Source: Alphaproteobacteria bacterium
GTDB taxonomy: Bacteria > Pseudomonadota > Alphaproteobacteria > Micropepsales > Micropepsaceae
Assembly: GCA_028869725.1 (NCBI GenBank)
Contig: JAGWRJ010000747.1
Span: 1 to 8,318, forward strand
Length of the DNA: 8,318 nucleotides
Reading direction: 5' to 3'
The notes under the pieces were generated by a model that had not been told where the DNA came from, searched no databases, and saw only the letters and a program-made list of their open reading frames with translations. Both the position numbers and the translations under genes were made by a program. Numbering within the stretch: position 1 is the first letter of the stretch; each line of letters starts with the position of its first letter. Positions 1 to 6,157 of the stretch are shown here, one piece after another.

Positions 1-318
1 CAGATCGTCGGGCGCGCGCGGGTCCTCTATGATGTCCGTGAGCTGGGGAAACTTCAGGATGGCGACATCCTGGTGACGCGCCAGACCGATCCGAGCTGGA
101 CGCCTATCTTCGTGCGCCTGGGAGGGCTTGTACTTGAGACGGGCGGCGTCCTTGCCCATGGTGCCTCGCTTTGCCGAGAGTTCAACCTTCCCTGTGTGAC
201 TGCGGTCGAGCGTGCCACGGTGCGCATCCCGGACGGGGCGATGATCGCTCTCAATGGCGGCGTTGGCACCATCGATCTACTTGACGCTGAGGAAGTCTGT
301 CACGGGACGCTCAGGTAA
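1..318 (+). CDS. PEP-utilising enzyme, C-terminal mobile domain (5' truncated by window)
   Basis: Open from base 1 to a TAA at 316-318, giving the last 105 residues of a larger protein. The fragment reads as the swivelling phospho-histidine domain of PEP synthase, PPDK and related dikinases. Visible are TDPSWTPIF (about residues 29-37), the signature GGVLAHGASLCREFNLPCV (48-66) with the presumed phosphate-carrying histidine at fragment residue 53, and the closing NGGVGTIDLL (85-94). In this family the domain carries phosphate between an ATP- or PEP-binding site and the acceptor. The fragment ends right after the domain, so this is a PEP-synthase-like or phenol/antibiotic phosphotransferase-like layout rather than PPDK or PTS enzyme I, which continue into a TIM barrel. 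The next gene begins 84 bases downstream on the same strand, so an operon is likely. The substrate cannot be told from this piece. Confidence 0.88.
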   Translation, partial: QIVGRARVLYDVRELGKLQDGDILVTRQTDPSWTPIFVRLGGLVLETGGVLAHGASLCREFNLPCVTAVERATVRIPDGAMIALNGGVGTIDLLDAEEVCHGTLR

Positions 319-402
319 ACCTTGGGACGACATCACGGATCGCCGGATCTTGATGACAGGACCCTCAAGGCGCGCGTAGGCTTTAGCGGAGGAGACATCG
401 GA

Positions 403-1524
403 ATGCAGATCAAGGCGGCGGTGGTGCGGCCGGGAGCGGCCACATTTTCCTATGAGGCGGTGGAGCTTGACGCTCCACGCGCCGATGAAATCCGCGTGCG
501 CATTGCAGGCGTGGGACTGTGTCACACCGATCTTGTGTTTCGCGAAACCGGCTCCATCGCGCCTCCCGTCGTGCTCGGCCATGAAGGCTCGGGTATCGTC
601 GAAGAGGTGGGTGCTGCGGTAACCAAGGTGAAGCCTGGAGATCGTGTTGCCATCACGTTTCGCTCCTGCGGGAGCTGCGACCGCTGTCGTGCTGGCGATG
701 CGGCCTATTGCCGGACCATGCCGATGCTCAACTATGCTGGTTGCCGGCCGGACGGCACGAAGGCGATCCATGATGGGGCAGGTGACATCGCGTCCAATTT
801 CTTCGGACAATCTTCCTTTGCGAGCCACGCACTCACCTATGAGCGCAACGTCGTGAAGGTGCCCGATGGTGTACCACTTGCCCTCATGGGCCCACTTGGC
901 TGCGGTATTCAGACGGGAGCTGGCGGGGTGATGCGCTCCCTTGCCGCCAGAGCCGGCTCTTCGATCCTCATCCTGGGTGCAGGATCGGTGGGACTGGCAG
1001 CGGTGATGGGCGCAAAGATACAGGGGTGCTCCACCATCATCGTGCTTGAACCTCATGACGCCCGTCGGCAGTTGGCGGTGGAATTTGGCGCAACGCACAC
1101 GCTGGATCCCGCGGCCACCCCCGATCTGGGCGCGGCGGTACGCAGGATCGTGCCCTTCGGTGTCGACTACGCCTTTGACACCACCGGAATTCCCGCGGTT
1201 CTTACTGCGACCATGGCCACGCTGGGCTCCAAGGCAGTATTCGGTATCGTGGGGGTTGCGCCAGCTGGTACGCCGGTTCCAGGCGACCTCATCAGCGTCA
1301 TCACCTTTGGTCACACCATCAAGGGCATCATCGAGGGTGACAGTGATCCCGATAGCTTCATCCCGGAGCTGATCCGCCATTACAAGGCAGGGCAGCTGCC
1401 TTTCGACAGACTGATCACGACCTATCCGCTTAGCAGGATCAACGAGGCGATTGCGGACCAGCACAGCGGGCGCTGCATCAAGGCGGTGCTGATACCCGAC
1501 AGTGAAAAAGGAGATATCGCATGA
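403..1524 (+). CDS. Zinc-dependent aryl-alcohol-type dehydrogenase (MDR superfamily)
   Basis: A 373-residue medium-chain alcohol dehydrogenase, a normal length for the benzyl-alcohol dehydrogenase (XylB) branch. Catalytic zinc ligands are Cys40 (GLCHTD), His60 (LGHEGSG) and Cys167 (GPLGCGIQTG). The structural zinc lobe has Cys89, Cys92, Cys95 and Cys103. The Rossmann motif is LGAGSVG (G192-x-G194-x2-G197), and acidic Glu216 at the end of the second strand favours NAD over NADP. The stretch FFGQSSFASHALTYERN (133-149) strongly resembles aryl-alcohol dehydrogenases. The expected reaction is reversible oxidation of a benzylic or similar primary alcohol to the aldehyde in the cytoplasm. The start at 403 is chosen because GGAGGAG lies at 388-394, 8 bases upstream; the frame is open further back to a TTG at 322 but has no family sequence there. 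It overlaps the aldehyde dehydrogenase gene by ATGA, so the two are translationally coupled. The exact substrate is inferred. Confidence 0.9.
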   Translation: MQIKAAVVRPGAATFSYEAVELDAPRADEIRVRIAGVGLCHTDLVFRETGSIAPPVVLGHEGSGIVEEVGAAVTKVKPGDRVAITFRSCGSCDRCRAGDAAYCRTMPMLNYAGCRPDGTKAIHDGAGDIASNFFGQSSFASHALTYERNVVKVPDGVPLALMGPLGCGIQTGAGGVMRSLAARAGSSILILGAGSVGLAAVMGAKIQGCSTIIVLEPHDARRQLAVEFGATHTLDPAATPDLGAAVRRIVPFGVDYAFDTTGIPAVLTATMATLGSKAVFGIVGVAPAGTPVPGDLISVITFGHTIKGIIEGDSDPDSFIPELIRHYKAGQLPFDRLITTYPLSRINEAIADQHSGRCIKAVLIPDSEKGDIA

Positions 1525-2945
1525 GTGCGCTCTACACGATGACCATAGGCGGGCGCCCGGTTGCAGGCTCTGAAACGTTCCCGGTTGAGAATCCTGCGAC
1601 CGGCGCGCCCTTCGCCTCCGCACCGGATTGCACCCGCGACGAACTTGATGCAGCCGTTGCTGCGGCCCGGGCAGCTTTGCCGGGATGGCGGTCGATGGGT
1701 ATTGAGGCCCGGCGCAAGGCGCTGGGTGCCATGGCTGCCGTCATCATGGAGCATGCGGATGAGCTTTCGCGCCTGCTCACGCAGGAACAGGGCAAGCCCC
1801 ACGCTGACGCTACGGCCGATGTCATGGGTGGTGCCTTCTGGCTGTCTGAAAGCGCCAAACATGAGCTGCCTGAACGTGTCATTGAGGATACGCCCGAGCA
1901 CAAGGTCGTGACCCGCTACGGCCCTGTGGGCGTTGTTGCCGCGATCGTTCCCTGGAATTTTCCGATCATACTTGCGGCCTTCAAGCTTGGTCCGGCGCTT
2001 CTTGCCGGAAATACGATCGTCCTGAAACCCGCGCCGACGACGCCATTGACGACGTTGCGCATCGGTGAGCTATGCCGTGCGGTTCTGCCTGCGGGTGTGC
2101 TCAACGTGATTTCGGGGAGTGATCGGCTGGGGCCCTGGCTTACTGCCCATCCAGGCATCGACAAGATCAGCTTTACCGGATCGACAGCGACCGGAAAGCG
2201 GGTGATGGAAAGCGCAGCGAAGGATCTGAAACGTGTCACGTTGGAATTGGGCGGCAATGATGCTGCGATCGTGATGCCCGATATCGACGTGGCGGCGATG
2301 GCCGAGCAACTTTTCTGGGCTGCATTCCGCAATGCCGGGCAGATCTGCATCGCCACCAAGCGCATGTATGTTCATAAGGACATCTACGAGCCTTTGAAGG
2401 AGGCGCTCATCGCCTATGCGCGGACGGTTCGGGTGGGGGACGGCTCCCAGCAGGGAACGCAGATCGGCCCCGTGCAGAATAAGGCGCAGTATCAGCGTGT
2501 GCTCGATCTGATCGCCGATGCCAAAGCCAAGGGCTACAAATTCCTCATCGGCGGCGAAAAGTCGGAGGGTCCTGGGTATTTCGTGCCGATCACGATCCTC
2601 GATAACCCGCCCGAAGATGCGCGCATCGTTCAGGAAGAGCAGTTCGGTCCGGTTCTGCCGCTGATGTCGTTCGAGAACCTTGACGATGTGATCGATCGTG
2701 CCAACGACACCGCCTATGGTCTGGGAGCCTCGATCTGGTCGGCCGATATCGCGCGGGCCGAAGCACTGGCTGCGCGGCTGGAGGCAGGCACGGTGTGGAT
2801 CAATGAGAGCCAGACGCTCTCCCCTCATGCGCCCTTTGGCGGACACAAGCATTCGGGCATCGGTGTTGAAGGGGGCGAGGAAGGGCTGCTGGAATTCTGT
2901 CAGGCGCAGACCGTCTTCGTGCGGCGTGGGGCGCCTCAGGCCTAG
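1521..2945 (+). CDS. Aldehyde dehydrogenase, NAD(P)-dependent
   Basis: A 474-residue protein of normal ALDH-superfamily length. The conserved parts appear in order: PWNFP with oxyanion Asn146; Lys169 of VLKPAPTTP; the nucleotide-binding FTGSTATG (218-225); general base Glu242 in LELGGNDA; catalytic Cys276 in NAGQICIATK; and near the C-terminus EEQFGPVLP and PFGGHKHSGIG. ELGG is followed by Asn-Asp instead of the common Lys-Ser/Pro, a variant found in some ALDH subgroups. It should oxidise the aldehyde made by the preceding dehydrogenase to the carboxylic acid. A very good ribosome site, AAGGAG at 1508-1513, lies 7 bases before the ATG, inside the end of the dehydrogenase gene. The ATGA overlap and the terminator on its stop codon show this is the last gene of the operon. 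Family assignment is firm; substrate is inferred from the neighbour. Confidence 0.93.
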   Translation: MSALYTMTIGGRPVAGSETFPVENPATGAPFASAPDCTRDELDAAVAAARAALPGWRSMGIEARRKALGAMAAVIMEHADELSRLLTQEQGKPHADATADVMGGAFWLSESAKHELPERVIEDTPEHKVVTRYGPVGVVAAIVPWNFPIILAAFKLGPALLAGNTIVLKPAPTTPLTTLRIGELCRAVLPAGVLNVISGSDRLGPWLTAHPGIDKISFTGSTATGKRVMESAAKDLKRVTLELGGNDAAIVMPDIDVAAMAEQLFWAAFRNAGQICIATKRMYVHKDIYEPLKEALIAYARTVRVGDGSQQGTQIGPVQNKAQYQRVLDLIADAKAKGYKFLIGGEKSEGPGYFVPITILDNPPEDARIVQEEQFGPVLPLMSFENLDDVIDRANDTAYGLGASIWSADIARAEALAARLEAGTVWINESQTLSPHAPFGGHKHSGIGVEGGEEGLLEFCQAQTVFVRRGAPQA

Positions 2946-2972
2946 ACGGGACAGTCACCTGTCTCGTCTTTT
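2945..2972 (+). terminator. Rho-independent terminator of the dehydrogenase operon
   Basis: A 10-bp stem, GACGGGACAG (2945-2954) and CTGTCTCGTC (2959-2968), with one G-T pair and a 4-base loop, is followed by TTTT (2969-2972). The first stem base is the last base of the aldehyde dehydrogenase TAG. This is a textbook intrinsic terminator and closes the upstream operon. Confidence 0.8.
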
Positions 2973-3178
2973 CCAAAGCTCTAGTGGCTCTATACGTTGT
3001 GCACTACGATTTCTGCCGTGTGCATGAAGCTCTGCAGATCACGCCCGCAATGCAGCTAGGCGTGACGGACCATATCTGAACTATCAGCGAACTTGTCGAG
3101 AAGGCATTGAGCGGTGACGTCGAACGCCCAATTGGCCGTCAAATCGGTAAGTTTCGAGTAATTGATGGCAAGAAATAA
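2969..3178 (+). pseudogene. Remnant of an IS1-type transposase (C-terminal end, nonsense mutated)
   Basis: Reading in the frame of base 2969, a C-terminal transposase tail is recognisable: VALYVVHYDFCRVHEAL followed by QITPAMQLGVTDHI, then a TGA at 3077-3079, then TISELVEKALSGD and on to a TAA at 3176-3178. The pattern [FH]YNFCR-H-x-[ST]L-x-x-[ST]PAM-x-x-G-[VL]-[TS]D-x-[VL]-W is the usual end of IS1-family (as commonly labelled) transposases. The TGA stands exactly where the family has Trp, so TGG to TGA is the simplest explanation. The upstream FSK looks joined directly to ALVALY, missing a short block usual in relatives; this could also be chance at the break. Everything upstream of this, including the catalytic Asp and Glu region, is absent, and no inverted terminal repeat was found. 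It is a dead scar between the catabolic operon and the defence-like genes. Identification is from memory of the family tail, not a search. Confidence 0.7.
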
Positions 3179-3192
3179 TCCGTATACAAACA

Positions 3193-3226
3193 GAAAAGAG
3201 CGGCCTTTTGAGGGGCCGCTCTTTTC
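3193..3226. terminator. Bidirectional rho-independent terminator
   Basis: A perfect 13-bp inverted repeat, GAAAAGAGCGGCC (3193-3205) and GGCCGCTCTTTTC (3214-3226), with an 8-base loop. The A-run on the left and T-run on the right let it terminate in both directions. It lies just after the transposase scar and about 90 bases before the Abi-like gene, insulating that gene from upstream readthrough. Confidence 0.8.
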
Positions 3227-3291
3227 CAGACTCCTTGTCCTCGGGGGGTGTGGGATAAAACCCAGTGACCGTTTCCCGGGGCACGCAGCTA

Positions 3292-3297
3292 GATAAT
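3292..3297 (+). promoter_or_regulatory. Possible -10 element (GATAAT) for the Abi-like gene
   Basis: GATAAT sits about 18 bases before the preferred ATG at 3316 in an otherwise GC-rich stretch. No good -35 hexamer stands at 16-18 bases upstream (the nearest, TGACCG at 3266-3271, is 20 bases away), so this is weak. It fits a very short leader and argues against the upstream GTG start at 3265. Confidence 0.22.
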
Positions 3298-3315
3298 GCA
3301 CAACGGGGCGGATGG

Positions 3316-3996
3316 ATGCAAGCTGTTTTTTTAGAGAGCAAACAAAGGGTTAAAGACTTCCGCATCGCCCTAAGTGAGGCACGTTTCAAGCGGTATCTCG
3401 ACCACGCAGGCGGCAACGAAATGGCCGCGATAATGCTCTATCACTGGAACTGCAGTTTAGCGCAATCTCTCTATTTCTCACTTCATATGTGGGAAATATC
3501 ATTACGCAACCGATTAAATGCCTTCCTTTGCTGGAAGTATAACGCTGATTGGCCTTACGACAATACCCGTGCTGTTCGAAACCTAGCAGCAAAAAATAAA
3601 GGGCGTCTCGCAGACGCTATTGAACGACAAGAGCGTCAACGGAACGTCAAACAAGCCCCTACCGGAGCTATTGTCGCGGACCTATCGGTGGGATTTTGGG
3701 TATCCCTTCTCGGAAAAAGCTACGACAATCCGTACTCATGGCGATACAACATCGCGCGTATATTTCCGAATGATAAATCCATTGATCGCGCAAGCGCCAG
3801 CAAAGCCTGTGACCTTCTCTTAGATGTTCGCAATCGCGTCGCGCATCACGAACCGATCTTTCATTTAAAGCTAGAGCAAGTGCGTAAAGATCTGGACCTC
3901 CTTTTGGGAGGGATGAACGACGCTGCACATGCATATACGGGAGCGGTTTGCACCTTCTGGCCGATCTGGAAAAGTGGCCCTCAAAAAGTGTTCTAA
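3316..3996 (+). CDS. Abi-family (abortive-infection-like) protein with HEPN-type motif
   Basis: A 226-residue soluble protein with the usual Abi-family layout. An N-terminal part reads ALSEARFKRYLDHAGGN (18-34) then AIMLYHWNCSLAQSLY (38-53). The conserved EISLRNRLN (60-68) follows, and near the C-terminus VRNRVAHHEPIF (171-182), where Arg172-Asn173 and His177 form the R-x4-H signature of HEPN RNases. Proteins of this family are found in phage-exclusion and toxin-antitoxin settings; RNA cleavage is inferred from the motif, not shown. ATG 3316 is preferred because the family similarity begins soon after it; a GTG at 3265 in frame would add 17 residues with no family character. The gene is clearly AT-richer than its neighbours and stands alone between a terminator and the mqsRA locus, pointing to horizontal gain. 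No separate antitoxin gene is seen beside it. Confidence 0.8.
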   Translation: MQAVFLESKQRVKDFRIALSEARFKRYLDHAGGNEMAAIMLYHWNCSLAQSLYFSLHMWEISLRNRLNAFLCWKYNADWPYDNTRAVRNLAAKNKGRLADAIERQERQRNVKQAPTGAIVADLSVGFWVSLLGKSYDNPYSWRYNIARIFPNDKSIDRASASKACDLLLDVRNRVAHHEPIFHLKLEQVRKDLDLLLGGMNDAAHAYTGAVCTFWPIWKSGPQKVF

Positions 3997-4146
3997 TTAT
4001 CCGTGTCGAGTGTCCTACTTAGGATAATACCCGCAGGCGGGCATTCCTGTGGACGTTCATCCGGCTGCTTTCGACTTGGTTGCGGCTTAGACACCTTCAG
4101 ATTGGCTTGGATTGGAAACGGCAGATAACCCGTTGGAAGTCCACAA

Positions 4147-4551
4147 CTACGCCACAAGATCGGCCAGCAATTCGGGATGCTTGTCCAATAGGCGGAAGAG
4201 GTTGACCACCGCCGGCAAAGGCGCGGCCTCCCCGCGCTCATAGCGTGAGAACGCATTATGCCCGCCGCCTGTCAGACGGGCCGCTGCCACTTGGCTGAGA
4301 CCCAGCTTGCGTCGGATACGGCGGATTTCCTTGCTCAGCTTCTCACGCTCACGCACGACCAGAGCATCGCCAGCGGCGGCGTAGCGGCGGGCGCTGGCGG
4401 CATCGAATTCAGCTTCGCCGCAGGCTTCGCAGCGCCAGCCTGACAGGCCCTTCACGGTTGCGGTCACGCCTGCGAACTCGATGGTGAAGGTTTCGTCCTC
4501 GAAGCGGACCATCCCCTTGCGACTCTCACAATGTGCACATTTACGCGCCAT
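4147..4551 (-). CDS. mqsA: MqsA-family antitoxin / transcriptional regulator
   Basis: A 134-residue two-domain protein of the usual MqsA length. The N-terminal zinc domain has Cys5, Cys8, Cys41 and Cys44 (CAHC and CEAC), which in the family bind zinc and the toxin. The C-terminal Xre-type helix-turn-helix (about 76-127) carries GGGHNAFSRYERGE; Asn99 and Arg103 match the DNA-reading Asn97 and Arg101 of E. coli MqsA. The end, LLDKHPELL, also matches. There are two possible starts. The ATG at 4557 makes an ATGA overlap with the toxin stop but is only 2 bases from AAGGAG (4560-4565). The ATG at 4551 has an ideal 8-base spacing and is preferred. The protein should repress its own operon through the palindrome at 4864-4888 and neutralise MqsR. 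It appears intact although its toxin gene is frameshifted. Confidence 0.9.
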   Translation of the reverse strand: MARKCAHCESRKGMVRFEDETFTIEFAGVTATVKGLSGWRCEACGEAEFDAASARRYAAAGDALVVREREKLSKEIRRIRRKLGLSQVAAARLTGGGHNAFSRYERGEAAPLPAVVNLFRLLDKHPELLADLVA

Positions 4552-4553
4552 CT

Positions 4554-4857
4554 TCATCTCTCCTTAAATTGGACCACAGGAGCGTGGTCGCGCAGTGTGA
4601 TCTTGATATAGGCATCCTTCCTAACGGGCGTTGGCGCGTGATAAACGTCTTGCCAGACGCGATGATCGGCGAAGCTGGTCATTGCCTTGTAGAAGTTGCG
4701 CCGGGACAACGACGCGATCACTGCCAGCATCTCAGCCGTTGTCAGACCCATCTGACGTCCACCGTCGAGAGCGGTCTTGGTAAAGGCTGCGGGCCCCAAG
4801 GCGCGCAACCTCCCTTTGCACCAGGCTCAAATTGTATTGCGGTATGCGCTTTTCCAC
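4554..4857 (-). pseudogene. mqsR: MqsR-family toxin gene with a one-base N-terminal frameshift
   Basis: MqsR is a ribosome-independent mRNA interferase that cuts mainly at GCU. The gene is in two frames. From a GTG at 4857-4855 the N-terminus reads MEKRIPQYNLSLVQREVARL, close to the MEKRTPH start of E. coli MqsR. From about 4797 the next frame continues AAFTKTALDGGRQMGL through FYKAMTSFADHRVWQDVYH and YIKIT to the end QFKER. Removing one base from the GGGCCCC tract at 4791-4797 joins both into a 100-residue protein, the normal family length. In that numbering the catalytic residues Tyr56, Lys57, Gln69, Tyr83 and Lys98 are all present. A restart is conceivable: TTG at 4799 lies 9 bases after GGGAGG, giving about 81 residues without the first strand. 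So it is either an inactivated toxin, an N-truncated one, or a sequencing error in a homopolymer. No family member I know uses programmed frameshifting here. Confidence 0.85.
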
Positions 4858-4863
4858 GCGCAG

Positions 4864-4888
4864 CAATCTACCCTATAAGGGTAGATTG
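4864..4888. promoter_or_regulatory. Palindromic operator and probable promoter of mqsRA
   Basis: A perfect 11-bp inverted repeat with a 3-base centre: CAATCTACCCT, ATA, AGGGTAGATTG. The core ACCCT-N3-AGGGT has the same architecture as the E. coli MqsA box AACCT-N3-AGGTT. On the - strand the centre contains TTATAG/TATAGG, a plausible -10, with TTGCTT about 14 bases upstream, so MqsA binding would block the polymerase. The palindrome ends 6 bases before the toxin GTG, which implies a very short or absent leader. Operator role is inferred from position and symmetry. Confidence 0.65.
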
Positions 4889-5484
4889 TGCAAGCAAGGA
4901 AAAAGCATCTGTTGCTTTTGAGGATGCGCCCCCAGAAGGATTTTTGGCCAGTTTGGGATGCGAAGGATGCCCTTGCGCGCGTTCTGTCATCCGCAAGCGC
5001 GATGGGTGTTTCTGCCTGACGGATATGATCCGAACACGGCTCGCGTTCAATCGATGGTGCACACCGGACGAGGCATTGGGGACGGTGGCAGAAGCAACAG
5101 GCGGACGTGGCGAATCTGGTGCTCAGCGTGACGGCTTTGGGCAGGAGACGAGAGATGATGCTATCATTCAGTGCCCGACAAATAGGCTAACGACAAAGCG
5201 GAAAATCGACTACCAGGCCGCCGAAACATGCCGCCGAAATGTCCGTTACGCCTACGAGAGCCGCAAACAGGCAGTAAGAAGCTGCGCGCCTTGCTCGCAT
5301 TGCATCGAAGCATGTGCAGGCGGGAGCGCCTTCTGGGCGAGCCTGGCCTCAGGCCTGACGGCATGAGCCGTCGCGCGGCCCGATACACTGGCCATAGTTT
5401 TGGGGCTTCGCTCTGATCCTGCGGCGTTGCGCGCGTGGATCGTCAGCGCTGCACGCCTCTTGCGATCGTCCGTCTGCGGCTGGA
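4889..5484. other. About 600 bp without a supportable gene
   Basis: I looked at all six frames. One + frame stays open to 5366 but runs antisense through mqsR and the palindrome, has no ribosome site, and its translation is Cys- and Arg-rich with no family resemblance. On the - strand the frames are short. No tRNA-like fold, direct repeat or transposase motif was recognised. A minor 6-bp hairpin (GACGGC/GCCGTC, 5357-5372) is present. The stretch may be decayed coding sequence. Confidence 0.5.
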
Positions 5485-5991
5485 TCAGGGACGGGGAACC
5501 GACTTCAGCGAAGGGGGAATGCCGGGGCTGGGTGGCTTGCCTGCCAGCGGCCGAACCTTGACGACCGGGGATTCGGCAAAGAACCAGGCCGTGGGGCTAT
5601 AGAGGATGCCACCGCAGATGACGTTGGGTTCAAGGAACACTGCCGCCATCTCGATCACCCGGCCGGACTGATCGGAGGTGGTCGCTGCCTCGCGCAGCCA
5701 GATTGCGGTTTTGGTTGTGGCGCAGTCGTGCAAGGCCGCAAGTGCCGCCGTCCCGAGAATCTCCGGTGTGACGGGGCCACTGCTTTCCTTGAGGGCGGAG
5801 CGGCGTAGTTCGCGTTCAAGACGCCCGCCTATGTGCGCGAAGGAAAGCATGGGCACGCTGTCCCCGCCTGCCGAGACCTCAAGAGCGAAGACATGGGGAT
5901 GAAGCCCGCGGGCAAGCCCCTCAAGGTCCGCGCTCTTCCGATCGGGGCACGACTGGAAATATCGCACAATGGTGCGCAGGCGTGCGTCCAT
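5485..5991 (-). CDS. Hypothetical protein, possibly PAS-domain-like
   Basis: A 168-residue protein. The central part reads LARGLHPHVFALEVSAGG (26-43), then FAHIGGRLERELRRS (51-65), a long helical stretch, a segment SGRVIEMAAVFLEP and the C-terminal LAGKPPSPG. The order of a Pro-His-hydrophobic start, an IGG-like centre and a closing hydrophobic strand resembles the short alphaproteobacterial PAS domains (PAS_5 type), but this is recognition by shape only. No kinase, GGDEF or helix-turn-helix partner is attached and no membrane segment is visible. ATG 5991 is the only ATG before an upstream in-frame TAG; its ribosome site is poor (AAAGGA about 15 bases away), so the start is uncertain. It lies 166 bases after the isochorismatase-like gene, separated by two hairpins, so it may be a distal operon gene or independently expressed. 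The Pro-rich tail after residue 148 is probably disordered. Confidence 0.5.
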   Translation of the reverse strand: MDARLRTIVRYFQSCPDRKSADLEGLARGLHPHVFALEVSAGGDSVPMLSFAHIGGRLERELRRSALKESSGPVTPEILGTAALAALHDCATTKTAIWLREAATTSDQSGRVIEMAAVFLEPNVICGGILYSPTAWFFAESPVVKVRPLAGKPPSPGIPPSLKSVPRP

Positions 5992-6038
5992 CTGGGGAAG
6001 ACCCGATCCTTTGCGCGCCTGCTGCTACGCTTGGAAGG

Positions 6039-6061
6039 CTGCCCCCGCAACAGGGGGGCAG
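6039..6061. other. GC-rich hairpin in the gap before the PAS-like gene
   Basis: CTGCCCCC (6039-6046) pairs perfectly with GGGGGCAG (6054-6061) across a 7-base loop. It is followed on the + strand by GGCTTTTG and has no T-run on the - strand. It may form RNA structure between the - strand genes, but its role is unclear. Confidence 0.35.
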
Positions 6062-6083
6062 GGCTTTTGCATGAAATTGGCAC

Positions 6084-6116
6084 GGTGCCGGCCAGAATCC
6101 TCGTCTGGCCGGCACC
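6084..6116 (-). terminator. Strong hairpin after the isochorismatase-like gene, possible terminator
   Basis: A perfect 12-bp stem, GGTGCCGGCCAG (6084-6095) and CTGGCCGGCACC (6105-6116), with a 9-base loop. It lies 42 bases beyond the - strand stop codon at 6158. There is no U-tract on either side, so it may be a tail-less terminator, an mRNA-stabilising 3' structure or a processing signal rather than a canonical intrinsic terminator. Confidence 0.45.
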
Positions 6117-6157
6117 CTGCCCGCAACCATGAATTTTCGCGCTGGCACCTATGGCTG

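Noticed and set aside
277..1623. Long open frame on the - strand (448 codons)
   Set aside because: It lies antisense to the zinc alcohol dehydrogenase, which has complete family motifs and a good ribosome site. The antisense product is Arg/His-rich with no family character, a common effect of GC-rich codon use.
2070..2852. Open frame on the - strand (260 codons) opposite the aldehyde dehydrogenase
   Set aside because: The + strand product has all catalytic ALDH residues; the antisense translation shows no recognisable domain.
3265..3315. GTG start extending the Abi-like protein by 17 residues
   Set aside because: No ribosome site precedes the GTG, the extra residues do not look like the family N-terminus, and a possible -10 element at 3292-3297 would lie inside the extension.
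3997..4146. Short inverted repeats (CCCGC/GCGGG and TCCTA/TAGGA) after the Abi-like gene and mqsA
   Set aside because: Stems of 5 bp with tiny loops and no T-run are too weak to call terminators for these converging genes.
4533..5366. 277-codon + strand open frame
   Set aside because: It runs antisense through the mqsA start, mqsR and the operator, which are well supported, and has no start signal or similarity in its remaining part.
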